A stretch of 64,000 nt of DNA from Ipomoea triloba (Eukaryota > Streptophyta > Magnoliopsida > Solanales > Convolvulaceae). Positions 10,689-24,028 of this stretch are shown in pieces. Under the pieces are notes generated by a model, which was not told the DNA's origin, did not search any database, and saw only the letters and a program-made list of their open reading frames with translations. The position numbers were made by a program, and so were the translations under genes. The stretch covers positions 6,095,932 through 6,159,931 of the forward strand of contig NC_044920.1 in the NCBI RefSeq assembly GCF_003576645.1. The letters are read 5' to 3'. The stretch's first letter is position 1, and each line of letters begins with the position of its first letter.

Positions 10689-13079
10689 TTACTGATAACA
10701 TTATGATTGCTTATGAGATGCAACATTACTTGAAGAGAAAAAGATATGGGAGGGTGGGTTGTGGTACTCTTAAACTAGATATGAGTAAAGCCTACGATGG
10801 AGTAGAATGACCTTTGCTTCGGGCTATTATGTTGAAACTAGGATTTCATGAGAGATGGGTTAATATGATTTATCACTGTGTTTCCATTGCTGTCTATTTT
10901 GTCTTGAACCAGAATGAAGAGATAGGTCCTATTGTTCCTAGTATAGGTCTCCATCAAGGAGATCATCTTTCTCCTTACATTTTCTTGTTAATTGCTGAGG
11001 GCTTTAGTAGTCCTATTGACAAGTTTGTAAGAATGGGGAAATTGCATGGGATTTCTATTGCTAGGTTTGCTCCTTCTGTGTCTCACTTGTTTTTTGCTGA
11101 TGACTCATACATCTTCTTTAAAGCTTCCCCCTCCGAGAGCCTCTAATATTAAGCAACCCCTAAACCATGTGCTTCAGTATTAATGTTGAGGAGGATCTTA
11201 GGGAGAGAATTGGGAACATTCTAGGGGTGAGGAATATGGGGAGAAAGGAGAATAACCTTGGTCTTCCAATGATTGTAGGAAGGAACATAAGACAGATTTT
11301 TGGCTTTATCAAGGATAAGATCCTGAAACGTATCCAATGTTGGATAATAGATTTCTTTCTAGGGCAGGGAGAGAGGTCCTCCTTAAGAGTGTCATCCAAA
11401 CAATTCCTTCTTATGCTGTGTGAGTTTTTCTACTTCCAAAAGAGTTAACTAAGGAGATTGAAACTACTTTGAATGCCTTTTGGTGGAAGGGGAGTAGGTG
11501 AGGGTAAAGGTATACACTGGAAATCCTGGAATGATTTATACATCCCTAAGGAGTGGGGTGGGATGGGGTTTCGAAAGTTTAGAGAGTTTAATATTGACAT
11601 GCTCAGTAAACAAGCATGGAGACTTATCATCAACCCGAATTCGTAGGTAAGCAAGATTTATAAGGCTAGATACTATCCCTCATATACTTTTTAGAGGCTC
11701 AAAGTGGTTCTAATCCTTCCCTAATTTGAAGGAGCTTGCTGGAAACTCAGGATATCATAAGAATGCATAGCAGGTGGAGAGTAGAAACAGGGAGATGCAT
11801 CAAAATTTGGAAGGACAAGTGGCTGCCTAATTAGGATAATCCTAGTGTTAGCTCTTTCCCATCCCTCCTGATGGAAAATGCATCTGTTAACACTTTGATG
11901 GTTCGTATTGAAAACAGTTGGGATGAAGAAATAATTAGAGAAATTTTCAACCCCAAAGATGCTGAGTTGATTACGAAAATCTCCCTTGCTAGACATCAAA
12001 CTCAGGACAAAGTCATTTGGGCTCCAGATGATCTTGGGAACTTCTCAGTTAAGAGTTTCTATAATGTTTTAAATGAAGAATTAAGACATCAAGACAAAGA
12101 GGACTGGGCTATTCTTTGGAAGTTGAAAGTTCCCCCTAAAATCAAGATTTTCTTCTAGCAAGTTTGTTCCAATTGTCTGCTTACTAGGGACTTACTAAAA
12201 CAAAGAAGAGTGAATTATGAGGATATTTGCCCTCTCTACACTGTTGAGAATGAATTAATATGGCATAGTTTTATCGATTGTGCTTATGTTAAGGAGGTTT
12301 GGAGACTAATGAGAATTCAGCCCCAAGTTTCTTCATCACAATCATTCCGGTGCTAGTTTTTGCAAATTCTCCAAGGGATGTCGAAGGAAAAGGTGTGCTC
12401 CGTAATTTTAATTTGTTGGGAAGTCTGGAGGCAACATAATGTAAAAATTTGGGAGAACAAAAGCCCTGTTAGGCTTTCCAAAACCATAAGAAAAGCTACA
12501 TGATATCTTGAAGATTGGAGGAAAGCTTGTTGTGCTGATACTAGTCCTGAAGATAAAAGTCAGACCAATGTTAAATAGGCCAATACGCAAAAGGGTTTTC
12601 TAAAGCTTAATATTGATGCAGATTTCGATACGGATCATAAAGCTATGGGTTTTGGTAGTGTGCTAAGAAACTATGAGAGCATATTCATTGCTGCAAGGGG
12701 CATCCAGTGCAGGGGCATCTACTCACCAAGAGAAGTAGAGGTTGTGGTAGGGAATCTCTCAGCTGGATTAAGGACATGGATTTGGATAATGTTTTCGTGG
12801 AAACTGACTCTCTCTCAGTTGTTAAGAGTCTTGATCTAAATATTGGAGAGTCTTACTTTAATTTAATGATTACTGATGTAAAAAACTTATTGAGTAGTTT
12901 CTCTCAAGTATTTTTACCGTTTGTTAAATGATCAGCGAATCGGGCGGCTCACACTGTTGCAACTCAGTCTGTTTTTAATGCTGGTTGTTCGAAGTGGTTT
13001 GATAACCCTCCCCCTATCTTTGTAATGTTCTTTCTTCGGAGTTGATTAATTAAATGTTTCTGTTTCTGTTTAAAAAAAT
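10689..13079 (+). mobile_element. LINE-A, right part (RT, zinc-binding, RNase H), ends upstream of PAA1
   Basis: Continuation of LINE-A after the TTACT duplication. It ends in TTTAAAAAAATAG near 13070-13080, a short poly(A)-like tail. The end lies only about 245 bp before the PAA1 start codon. Confidence 0.85.
10694..12990 (+). pseudogene. LINE-A ORF2 remainder: RT, zinc-binding and RNase H, broken
   Basis: The RT palm resumes with DNIMIAYEMQHYLKRK and TLKLDMSKAYDGVE (10694-10807), hits a stop, then GLHQGDHLSPYIFLL (near 10950) and FADDSYIFFKA (near 11095). Normal LINEs have LRQGDPLSP, so the QGD-P position is altered. A zinc-binding stretch with KVPPKIKIFF lies near 12125. An RNase H-like C-terminus (LNIDADFDTD, GFGSVLRNYES, and DNVFVETDSLSVVKSL) spans 12605-12840. 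At least six stops or frame changes interrupt it. It is a dead copy of an L1-RNH type LINE. Confidence 0.85.
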
Positions 13080-13322
13080 AGTATAGGGGTGAAAGTTAAA
13101 CAGGACGAAATGTTTGGGCATCTTTTGTATTTATACCTAAGTTTGGGGTTCAAATAACAATTTCACCTTTCTTCTTCTCTGAAGTGTCTTGGGAACAAAG
13201 CTTCTACCCCTTTTTTTCTCTCTTTCTCCCTCACTGTTCGTATAGATCAATAACATCGTACGTCTTTTCACTGAATCGGAAAACCAACTGCAAAGCTCTG
13301 AAGAATTTCCAAAACATAAAAA
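13080..13322 (+). promoter_or_regulatory. PAA1 upstream region and probable 5' UTR
   Basis: Only about 243 bp lie between the LINE-A tail and the PAA1 ATG. A pyrimidine-rich tract (13200-13235) of the sort common in plant 5' leaders is present. TATTTATA at 13127-13134 is a possible TATA element. Whether more promoter once lay further upstream, displaced by the LINE, cannot be told from sequence. Confidence 0.45.
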
Positions 13323-16130
13323 ATGAGTAGAGGAAGCGGCGGCGGCTATGATCGGCATATTACGATCTTCTCGCCGGAAGGACGTCTCTTTCAAGTCGGT
13401 AAGCAGAAGGATTTTTGTTCACTCTTTAAAACTCTAAAGTTCACACGTAATGCAATTTACTTCACTTTCAGCTCCACCAAAATTGGGGTTTTTTCTTCCT
13501 CTCTTTGTTTTTTGTTGGTGTAAAATTGGTAGGGCTTTTTTTATTTTGTGAACAGAATACGCGTTTAAGGCTGTGAAGGCCGCTGGAATCACCTCCATTG
13601 GCGTCCGAGGAAAAGACTCTGTATGTGTGGTTACTCAGAAGAAAGTCCCGGTAAGTTCTTATATTTAATCAGTTTCATTTAGCTATTGAGGATTTATGCT
13701 TAGTTGTTACGGAGTAGTATGTTTTTTAATAGCTGGAAAATCTGTATATGTGACAATTACAATTTATGATAGATACAATTAAATTTAGGTGATTCTAGTG
13801 TTCCTGAATTTTGTACAAATTGATCCAGGATTAGATTAGGTTAATAATTATTAATTTTTACACTGATGACTGTGGATTTACATTTTTAATGTGATTATTG
13901 TGAGCAGGACAAGCTATTGGATCAGACAAGTGTAACCCATCTGTTTCCGGTAACCAAGTATCTTGGATTGTTGGCTACTGGAATAACAGGTTTGTTTCTT
14001 TTAGTTCTTGAATGAATAAATGAAACAATGAACTTGTTGGAGCGGTAGAGGATGTTTTGTAATTTTGTTAATTGGAAAAGAATGTGCCATTCTTGATGAT
14101 GCTAGTGTGTAGGAGGATGTTCATCACATTGCGGTATCATTCATCCATCATGAGCATAATGTCTTGATAGGTTGTCAAATGGTCCTTCGTTTCGGTTGGT
14201 CTGTTGCATTTCTTCAGGCTCAGGGTCTTGAAATCTCTTGGTAATAATTGGAAATAGACCATATATTCTATGATTTGTATTTTAGATGATGGAAGACCTT
14301 GATATTAGGAGAGTTTGTATTTATGCTCCCAATGTGTAAGTCCTTAAGTCCTTTTTCTTGTTGTTATAGCTTTGTGGCATTCTTTTCCAGCCTTTATGAA
14401 CTTTTTTAAAAGATTGGGACAAAACTAATTAATTGTCAATTACTTATTTTACATGGAGTAAATAAACATGTAAAAAGTTAACAATGGTATTTTTGTCTTT
14501 AACTTGCTCAATAAGTTGGAGTGCTTGCTGGAAGCACATTGTAACTTTTCTGCTTAGTATAAAAACATTTCCATGATGTGCATACATCATTGGCACAATG
14601 GTGGTCTCTGGATTTGGAATTTTTACCAAAACATGAATCTCTTTCTTACTGTTTCCAATCCATTCTTGCAGCTGATGCTAGGACCTTGGTCCAACAGGCT
14701 AGGAATGAAGCTGCTGAGTTCCGCTTTAGATATGGATATGAAATGCCAGTGGATGTGCTGGCCAGATGGTATGCTAAACTGTTTCAAATGATTCTTTTGT
14801 TCTGTTCATTGGATTAACAATAACTGTCATGGCCAGTATGTAATTAGCTGGGCGCCATGGTTCTCTAGTCATTAAATGCAAAATGAGGATGCTTACATGA
14901 GCAGCCAACTATATATCATTCTTATAGATATTGACTTCTCTTTGATGAATTATTGCAGTAGTAGTATTTTAATTAGGTAATAAGTATGTGTCAATGAGAC
15001 AATGAACATATACATAATTGCAGACAATCTGAGATCTCTACCCTGCGTTTACATGCATAATCTTATTCAAATAAGATATAATAAGTGCTTTTCAACATAA
15101 ACAGGATTGCAGACAAATCACAGGTCTATACCCAGCATGCTTATATGAGACCACTTGGAGTAGGTTTGTCCAGGATCACTTGTACACTTATCTATTAATT
15201 TATAGTTTGCTGCTTCAATATGTTGGTCCCCATTCTGATTCGTCATCTTTGCAATGTGCAGTTGCAATGGTTCTGGGAATAGATGAGGAGAAAGGCCCTC
15301 AGCTCTTCAAGTGTGATCCTGCAGGTCATTTTTTTGGTCACAAGGTGCTTGGAAAACCTATATGTCCTCTTATGTGTTTGAATTTCTGTTCTTCACTTTA
15401 CTTGATTCTTTTTTATGCCTGTTAGTGTTAGAGCCAAACCCATGTATCTGTTTGCCAAACCTGGATCCTGGTTGTCAGCTCAACTGATTCTGATTGATCC
15501 TCTAATCAGCTTTTAAAATCTTTATCCATCTGCAAAACGTATTTCTTTCTCCTTTTTTTTTTTTTTAATATGTTTTCTTCCATGAAGTTGAATTCCTTTT
15601 AAGCATGTTAAAATTAAGCATACATCACATTTTGGTCTGGTATTAACAAATAAAATTGTTGCAGGCAACTAGTGCTGGAGTAAAAGAACAAGAGGCAATC
15701 AACTTTCTTGAGAAGAAAATGAAAAATGACCCTGCTTTCAGTTATGAAGAAACTGTACAGGTGAAAAGAAAATGCAAAACAAAAACATGTTTTTAAACTC
15801 ATTTTCCTCGCACCTGTGGAGGAAATGCTGAACCATCATCTTTTAAAATGGCCTAATTGGCTGTCATATATCTATGTTGTTTTGTAGACTGCAATCTCTG
15901 CTCTCCAATCTGTTCTACAAGAAGATTTCAAGGCCAGTGAGATTGAGGTACTTTCATTCCCCTTTCCCCTCCTGGAAATGAAGAAAGGGTTCTTGTCTGT
16001 CTGATTGCGATATATGTCAACTGCTGTATCTGTCCAGGTTGGCGTTGTGAGGCAAGAAGATCCATCCTTTAGAGTGTTATCCACTGAGGAGATTGATGAG
16101 CATTTGACAGCCATCAGCGAGCGTGACTAA
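13323..16130 (+). CDS. PAA1: 20S proteasome subunit alpha type-6 (PAA1 type)
   Basis: Encodes a 246-residue alpha ring subunit of the 20S proteasome, cytosolic and nuclear, which gates substrate entry and has no catalytic threonine. Nine exons join in frame with GT/AG borders: 13323-13398, 13556-13650, 13908-13989, 14672-14768, 15105-15163, 15262-15344, 15665-15760, 15888-15947, 16038-16130. The N-terminus carries the alpha-type signature [20 protein letters not shown], split by intron 1 within the Glu codon. Further conserved blocks are [40 protein letters not shown] and [12 protein letters not shown]. It ends HLTAISERD and stop TAA. Plant alpha-6 proteins are also 246 residues, so this copy looks complete and functional. 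It is single in this window, with LINE-A ending just upstream and a MITE 330 bp downstream. Confidence 0.95.
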
Positions 16131-16462
16131 TCAGCCACACAAAGATTAGTCACACAATACTTATTTTACGTTGAAATCTGTGGTGTTGAAAGTTGGTGAG
16201 ATTCACTTCACTTCACTTTTCAGTAAGACATTGTTTCATATGCATGGAACCTTGAATTCAGCCATTGTTTCATTTCAGATTGTTGTAGACTTCTTGTAGT
16301 TAATTAAAATTGAATATCTTTTGATTAAATTTCAGGTAAAACATGAATCTTTTTAGTTGGAACTTTAGGCAGTTCTGTAGAAAAGATTTTAGCTGTACTG
16401 CCATTTCTCTGCACCCTTCATGGTATATACCTGAAATGCTAACAGTACTTGGTGCAATCTAA
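16131..16462 (+). other. PAA1 3' untranslated and downstream region
   Basis: No coding signal. AATTAAAATTGAAT near 16301 may contain the poly(A) signal, but no motif is decisive. Confidence 0.4.
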
Positions 16463-16940
16463 GGGTGTGTTTGGTTCATGGGTTCACACACTCGGAATGG
16501 GAATCAAAATCATAGTTAGTGTTTGGTTGACAACTTTTTAAAACACAATTATGGATTTGATTATTACCCCTCCAATTAAAAATTCCATTCCCTAATTAAA
16601 AACGGGTATCATTTCATTTTAGTGGTAATCTGATTTTTAAGTTTAGATTAGTGTTTTTAGATTTTTGTTTTGATTATTTTTTGTAATATTGGTGCTTTGG
16701 ATGTCATTATATTAGGATAAATTGCCTTAATTTTTTATTTTTGTGTTTTTTAAAACCTATATTCCCATTATAGGGTCATATATAATCAGGGTCATATATA
16801 ATCAAACATCAATATTGGTAATCATTCTAATTCCATCTTACTACCAAACATGCAAAATACTTTTCACCAAAATCCATTATTATTATAAGTATTTTATTCC
16901 AATTCCGATTCCGATTCCCTTATGCAAACCAAACACACCC
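16463..16940. mobile_element. Tourist/PIF-Harbinger-like MITE, TSD TAA
   Basis: A 478-bp element with TIRs GGGTGTGTTTGGTT / AACCAAACACACCC and TAA on both sides (16460-16462, 16941-16943). AT-rich, non-coding. Its right subterminal sequence (CCGATTCCGATTCCC) matches in inverse orientation the start of the MITE at 37168, so the two appear to be one family. Confidence 0.8.
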
Positions 16941-17336
16941 TAAATAACATACAATGTTAGCCGTTTTTGTTGTTTGACACGGTAGAAATTCCCTATTTTT
17001 AAGCTATAATTACTTCTCAGAGTTACAGGCTATGAAATAAGCAGCAGCAGTTATGGTGATGACATACAAATTATGAAGTTTATGTATGTTAGTTCTTCCA
17101 GTTCACCAAACTCCCTTTAATAGGCATTCTTTTGATCCAACCACTCTTGATGCTGTGTAGAGTATACCCATTTTGTCCAGGGCAACATGTTCTGGTTTCT
17201 TTAGAAACCCATACCCAAGTTACTCATTCTCTATCCCCATTCATGCAAGGATACAAATTACAACCCACTGATCAGTGATTACAGATCAGATTTAGCATAA
17301 AATATGCGTGCTACATTTGTTTTGAAACGATTCTCT

Positions 17337-17450
17337 GGTTAATGATTTCATTTTTTAAGGTTCAACTTAATTTTGGTTAATGATTTCATTTTTTAAGGTT
17401 CAACTTAATTTTGGTTAATGATTTCATTTTTTAAGGTTCAACTTAATTTT
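17337..17450. repeat. 38-bp tandem repeat x 3
   Basis: Three consecutive, apparently identical 38-bp units beginning GGTTAATGATTTCATTTTTT. Non-coding. Confidence 0.9.
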
Positions 17451-17542
17451 AGTCACTATTGGAACCGCTTCAATTTCATTATTCACACAAACACACTTAA
17501 GAAATGTTTCATATTATGATCTATGGAAACCCATGTGTTTTA

Positions 17543-18136
17543 TGGCATGTTTGGTTGGATGGAAAATCAATTCCATGGAAAAAAAATTTCAAAAAGTTGA
17601 GGAAATGAGTTACTTATTATGTTGTTTGGTTGGATTGAAAATGTTTTCCATTAATTTTGACTTCCCAAAAGAGGAGGAAAACAAATTCTTAGATTGAGAT
17701 AGGTATTTTGTTTTCCAAAGAGATTGGGAAGAAAGTATTAAGTCCTTGACTATTTACCCTCATCAAAATTGATTAATTACACAGGTGCACTACACGCGCC
17801 GCCCTGGGTGCGATGAGGCACAGTTACTATGCCATTTGGTGGGCCTCACTGGGACTTGACAAAATTGTGAAATAGCCGGAGAAAAACACCCCTTAAATTT
17901 CATCTTCCCATTTGTATAAAAACTCATCAATTAGTTTTTGTTCCTAAAACATTGTGCCAATGTTAATTAATGTGGATGACCTTACCATTCCAAATCCAAC
18001 CAAACAATGAAATTCATATTCCCAGTAATTTCTTTTCCATCAACCAAACAGAAGGATCTATTTTCCTAGTAATTTGTTTTTCATGGAATTTGAATTCAAT
18101 TTCCTTCAAATATTTTCCAACGAACCAAACGGACTG
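17543..18136. mobile_element. Tourist-like MITE, TSD TTA (family shared with 36730)
   Basis: A 594-bp element with TIRs TGGCATGTTTGGTTGGATGG and, reversed, CAGTCCGTTTGGTTCG; TTA flanks both ends. Left and right subterminal parts (GGAAAATG..TTCC, TTTCCTTCAAATATTTTCC) are shared with the shorter element at 36730-37164. Confidence 0.75.
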
Positions 18137-18347
18137 TTAGTGTTTTGGAAACCTTTCTTTTCAATAAACCAAAAATTCATAAAATGTTTTAGTTGTTTTT
18201 CTAATTTTAAAAAACATGTCTCTTAAAAATTAGTAAATAATTAATATTTATGTATATTAAAATATTTGTAAATACACTTTTTTTTTTCTTGAGTCTAGTA
18301 TTCTATGTTTTCCTGTATTTTTTTTTCCTATTTTCATGCTATTTTAA

Positions 18348-18532
18348 GGTTGTGTTTGGAAAACAAGAAAATGACTTATGGGAAATGAGTTATTTTTTTT
18401 AGAAAACATTTTTCTTTTTTAGTGTTTGGTTGCATTCCAGAAAACTATCTTGTTGTGTTTGGTTCATTTTTTCGAAAAATGAGCAGAATATAGAATTAAG
18501 CATTTTAATTGTTTTGTTTATAATATAAAATT

Positions 18533-18574
<42 letters not shown>

Positions 18575-19276
18575 TTTAAATCTAATTAAAAAATAACTAA
18601 TAAGATATGAAAATAATCAACCAAAGTCTTTCAATTCAAAATAACAAATCCAAATAACTAAAGTTTTACCATCCACAATTACAAACAAAAATTGCTAAAA
18701 CATTTATCTATAATATAAAGTCTAACAATCCATAATAAAGTCATACTAAAAAGTCTTTAAAAAAAAAACATAAAATAAAATACACTGGGAAACCAGTGCT
18801 TTGGTTTCCCAAGTTGGACACCGAACACCAGTCTGGTTTCCGCACAGCTAGCGTGTTTTCGGTTGTGAGTTTTCGTCCCCACAATAAAAAACCGTCTCCG
18901 GTGGTTGAGATATGCCAGATCTGTCACCGGATGAAAAAAAAAATTTAAAACATTAAAAAGAAAACAGAGAAAAAAATACCTTGGTAGAAAGATGGTGACA
19001 GAAGATGAAGAAAAAGCTGCTGGAAGAAGATGAAGAAGAAGCCGCTGGAAGAAGATGAAGTAGAAGAAGGAGAAAGCTTTGGTAGACTCTGGTTGCGCTC
19101 TCGTGAAGGTTGTGGAAAATGACTTTTGCCATTTTTTTGTGGAAGTCATTTCCTTGAAAATAAGCCTCATTTTTCCCTTGACTGGAGTGATTTTCTGTTG
19201 ACTTTAATTTTTCTTGCTCTTTCAAATACGAGAAACCCAGAAAATGAAATTATTTTTCGGGTTTTCAAACACACCC
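18348..19276. mobile_element. Large Tourist-like MITE or non-autonomous element, TSD TAA
   Basis: A 929-bp element with ends GGTTGTGTTTGGAAAAC and, reversed, GGGTGTGTTTGAAAACCC; TAA flanks both sides. An (AAT)n microsatellite lies at 18534-18573 and a purine-rich GAAGAAGATGAAG repeat at 19005-19070. ORFs reading over the latter are low-complexity by-products. Confidence 0.7.
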
Positions 19277-19411
19277 TAAGTTTCATTATTTTAGTTGACA
19301 AGGTTTTTTTTTTAATTTTTTTAATTTTTATTTTCCCCTAAATTAGAACTACTTTATTAATATAAAAAAAATTACACCATGAGAGCATAAAATGATGCAT
19401 AAGGCATCCGC

Positions 19412-19937
19412 GGATCGTTATAACCTGGACCAGGGTGCACAATGCATTGTGCACCCCTAAGGAGATGAGTTCTGTGTATTCTAGGCAATCGTTCTGTGTA
19501 TTCTACGCAATCATTGATCATTCTGTGTATTATAGACAACTGTTATGTGTATTCATGTTAGTAACACATGTTGTGATGTGTTTGTGCATTCGAATGTTAG
19601 GATACACAGAATATTAACACAAAATACATAGAGCTCATCCTCCTAACATTCGAATGCACAAACACATCACAACTTGTGTTATTAACATGAATACATAGAG
19701 CGGTTGCCTATAATACACAGAATATTGACACAAAATACACAAAACTCATCCTCCTAAACATTCGAATGCACAAACATATCACAACTTGTGTTACTAACAT
19801 AAATACATTGAACGGTTGCCTAAAATACACAGAATGATTGCCTAGAATACACAGAATAATTACCAAAAATACACAAAACTCATCTCCTTACGGAGTGCAC
19901 AATGCATTGTGCACCCTGCTCCATAATATAAATGGCC
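19412..19937. mobile_element. Mutator-like foldback MITE with 9-bp TSD
   Basis: A 526-bp element flanked by the exact 9-bp repeat GGCATCCGC (19403-19411 and 19938-19946). Each end carries TTATA then a CAGGGTGCACAATGCATTG palindrome (19431-19456 and its inverse at 19896-19917). The interior is itself a large inverted repeat centred near 19610, filled with CTGTGTATTCTA words. The same terminal palindrome type and the same internal words occur in the Ulp1-bearing element at 57515, so this is probably a deletion derivative of that family. Confidence 0.85.
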
Positions 19938-21506
19938 GGCATCCGCACGACTGAAATTTCTCCCCTTGCAAATCTTAGTTGGCATTTTAAAAAAAAAAAT
20001 TGTCATGTTGCTGTTGCTTTGCAATTTTGACAATGCAGAAATGCAAAATTTGTAATTTTGCTGTTAGAATTGAAAATTTTGTAATTTTGCTGTTAGAATT
20101 GCAAAGTCCCTTTTTCATATCATATTTCTTTATTATTATATTATTATTATTAGTATTATTTTATTAATAAAAAATAATTTTTTATAAGGTAATGTGATAG
20201 TAGGACTATTTTTGAAAGAAGAGAGAATTGCATGGATAAAAAGTTGTGGTGGAGTCAGAAAAAATTTCGGGGGGGAGGTAGTTTAAAAAATGAAACACTT
20301 AAAAGACAGTCGTTGTACTGTGGATCATGGTCACAAAACGACGTCGTTTCAATAAGTGGGAGAAACGGCTCCCGTAAATCTCCGTAACTGATACTATAGT
20401 TCATCTCAAATGATACTACAACGAGTGTTTTACCCGTGCTATGCACGGAAAAAATTTGTTATTATGAATTTAAATAAAAAAAAGTTAAAAATATAAACAT
20501 ATTAAAATGTACAATATAATAATATAGTTGAATTTTCATATATTTGGTCAAGTATCTATTATCATAGCATACAAAATTAAAATTTTGTATGATTAATATA
20601 ATCTCTAATCATGTACATATTTATATAAATTTATAGAGAAAAATTTACATAACTAAATTGAATTATTCCTAATCTTATTTCATATATATACTATAATTCT
20701 AACAATATGAATAATAACTAAGAAAATTATACTTAGAAATTAAAAAAATGTAAATTTTAAATTTTGTATATGTGATTTTAAACTCTAATCAAACGCATTT
20801 TCTTGTATGATTGTGTAATACAGTGTATATACAAATAATATTTATTAATATGTATATATGCAAATTCTATAATATAATTTATGTAATTATCATTTATATT
20901 GATATATTATAATTAAATTTAGAAATTAAAAAATAACATTTTAATTTTGTATTATTAATATAATGCATAAGTATATGTATGTATGCATTTTAATATTTAT
21001 GAATACACATTTTGTTAATTTAATAATTGTTTTTAATTATATTTTATATTTTATAAATTATAATTAAGAAAAAATTACATTTACAAATTAAAGGAATTTA
21101 ATTTTTAACTTTGTATGGATTAATGTAGTCCCTAACTATATTACATATTTAGACAAATTTTAAATATTTTTGAATTTTTAATTAAGAGTATGAGTTTAGA
21201 CATATTTTAAAATAATTTTGTTAATAATTAACCATTGTAGTAATTAACGTGTATAATTGTGTCAGTAATCACAATTCTATAAAAAAATGTGTATATATTT
21301 CCATATTGTACAAAATACTATAAATATAATATATGTCTACATAAATGGGTAAAAAGAGAAATTGATAAAAAATTTTATTATATAGATATTGATATACAAT
21401 TTTTTTTTTCCTTGCATGAAAAAACATTCTTATTTAAAAATTTTACATTGATATCTGAGTTTTGTTTCAAATTCTAATTTGGTGATATTTTAAACTTTGA
21501 GTAACA

Positions 21507-21665
21507 CTTTTGTGAAACCGTCTCACGGGTCTCAATTCGTAAGACGGGTTAGATATTTGATTAATGGATAAAATATTTGATTAATGGGTCGGATCTTTGA
21601 CCTCGTTAATTAAAGATCCGACCCGTCTCACAGATTCAGACCATGAGATGGTCACATACAAGTTT
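21507..21665. repeat. Short foldback repeat (~160 bp)
   Basis: Left CTTTTGTGAAACCGTCTCA and right, reversed, CTTGTATGTGACCATCTCA are diverged inverted arms. The middle holds GGGTCGGATCTTTGAC and its inverse. Probably a MITE; no TSD was determined. Confidence 0.5.
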
Positions 21666-23012
21666 TTGCCTTAAACTTTTGTTTGTTATCATAAATACTA
21701 ATAGATGTCTAAAAACCATTTAGTTTTATTTCTAAATATTTTCCAACCCATAAATGTAGTGCAATCAAAACATCTCTAGATCATCATTTAAATAATAGGT
21801 TCACAATAGACTTTGTCGTTCAATATTTGTAGATCAATGATGTGTTTTTAACTAATTTATTGAAAGTTTATTTCTTTTAGTTCAATTATCTCTTATTCTT
21901 CTTCATTTTAAATTGATAAATCTCGAGATTATGCATCATTATTAAATATGTGAATTTCAATTAACTTATTAAAATTATATTTAAATGTAAGACATTTACC
22001 CAATAACATTATATTTTTTTTCAAACTCCGCAGATGTAAGTTAGTTCAATTAGTTCATTTTTATGTTAGCTTTTATTCAGTTATGTTATTAACGTAAATT
22101 ATTTTTTTGGGCTCATAATATTTAAATAATAACTATTATTTTAGATTTGTAAATTTTTATAATTTATGGTATTGTATAAAATTTGTGTACATCATTTGTA
22201 TTACAAAACTATACAATAATACTTATATTTGTTATTAGTAGAATGCTACAATCATAATAATGATATATTTTAGTTTTCACATTTTTAAACTTTGAAAACC
22301 AACATCATTTATGTAGGAAAAAATTTATATATAGTAATAATAATATTGTAGTTATTTTTAAAAGTTAGATAAAGTAACAAATTGACATGCAACAATGTTT
22401 TTTGGGTGAACTTTTGACATGCAACAACGATTCAATATGTACATATGTATTATAGTTATTATTTTCTCTTTTTAGCAATATATATATATGAGTCAAATTA
22501 ATTTATTTTAATTTTAACAATTTTAATTAAAATTCAAAAAGTAAAACAAATGAAATTAAAAATATATATAATACAAAAATACTAAATTAAATAAAAGATT
22601 TCAATTTTATCTTATTAGAATAAATTAAATTTGACATATCTATTTTGATTTAGAATTTTTTTTATTTTAATCTAATATATATTCTTCTTTTTTATAAATT
22701 CTATTACCATTAAATTACCATATTATTCTAATAAGATAAAATTGAAATCTTCGATTCAATTTAGTATTTTTTATTATAGATATTTTTAATTTAATTTGTT
22801 TTATTTTTTAATTTTAATTAAAAATTGTTAAAATTAAAATAATAATTTGATTCGAATATATATATATATATAGACACACACATACACACACGCATTACTT
22901 TAACTGAAATAATTGTTTAAAATATTTCTATGCACATATTGAGAAACTTTGTTACAAAGTAAAAAATAAAATATATCAAGTACAATCTCATTGCTATTTG
23001 GTATATTTTTTC

Positions 23013-23018
<6 letters not shown>

Positions 23019-23072
<54 letters not shown>
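23019..23072. repeat. (TA)n microsatellite
   Basis: Uninterrupted TA dinucleotide run of about 54 bp. Confidence 0.95.
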
Positions 23073-23075
<3 letters not shown>

Positions 23076-23205
23076 ACATAATTATGGAAAATAGAATTAC
23101 AAATAACAATGAGATTTATTTTTGTTTTATTTTGCACCAAAGCTTACTTTTATGCGCATGAAAAGTTTGAAAAAGAATTATTTCAATTGTCGTAGGTAAT
23201 TAGGT

Positions 23206-24028
23206 TGATTTAATATAATTTTATGTTAATTTAATACATTAAAATAAAAATATAAATATAGGTTTTATTTAGAAATTTTTAATTAGAACTTTTTAATGAT
23301 ATATTTCTTTTTATATATATTCATTTTATTTGTATATAAAAAAAACTGAACTTAAATTGAAAAAGAATATATTGAGTATTAGTTTAGTGTACTTTAAAAG
23401 TAGACCATGAATCATGTTATAATAAATATTTAGGAAATCATTACTATAAATTAAATTAACATATATAACATTTTTGTTATTATTTAATTAGGTAAAAAAT
23501 GATAGAAGTATTTTCTTAAGATGGACAGAAAAATGACACTTTTGTTTTAATGTATATATAGATTATTATGTAAGTCTATGTTAATTTTAATTATATATTG
23601 CAATAGTATTGTAAAAAATCAATCTACAACATTACTTTAAAAATAAACCAATATTATATTGAAAATGAATATAATATAGTGATTTAATATAATTGTATGT
23701 TAATTTAATACATTAAAATAAAAATATCAATATAGGTGTTATTTAAAAATTTTTAATTAGAACTTTCTAATGATATATTTTTTAGATATTAATTTTGTTT
23801 GTATATACAAAAACTGAACTTAAGTTCAAAAAGAATATAGGAAATATTAGTTTAGAGTACCTTAAAAATAAACCATGATTCATGGTATAATAAATATTTT
23901 AGGTAGTCATTACTATAAATTAAATTAAAATATATTGCATTTTTGTAATTATTTAATTAGGTAAAAAATGATGATAATTTCAAAACAGAAGTATTTTTTT
24001 CAAGATGGGCAGGAAAACAACACTTCTA

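Larger units (their letters stand above)
20460..23205. other. AT-rich Helitron interior, no genes
   Basis: About 2.7 kb of strongly AT-rich DNA with scattered stops in all frames. Apart from a foldback element (21507-21665) and a (TA)n run (23019-23072), I see no coding, RNA or regulatory signal. Confidence 0.6.

Noticed and set aside
18953..19225. Ser/Leu-rich ORFs over 18757-19225
   Set aside because: They read a GAAGAAGATGAAG low-complexity tract inside a MITE.
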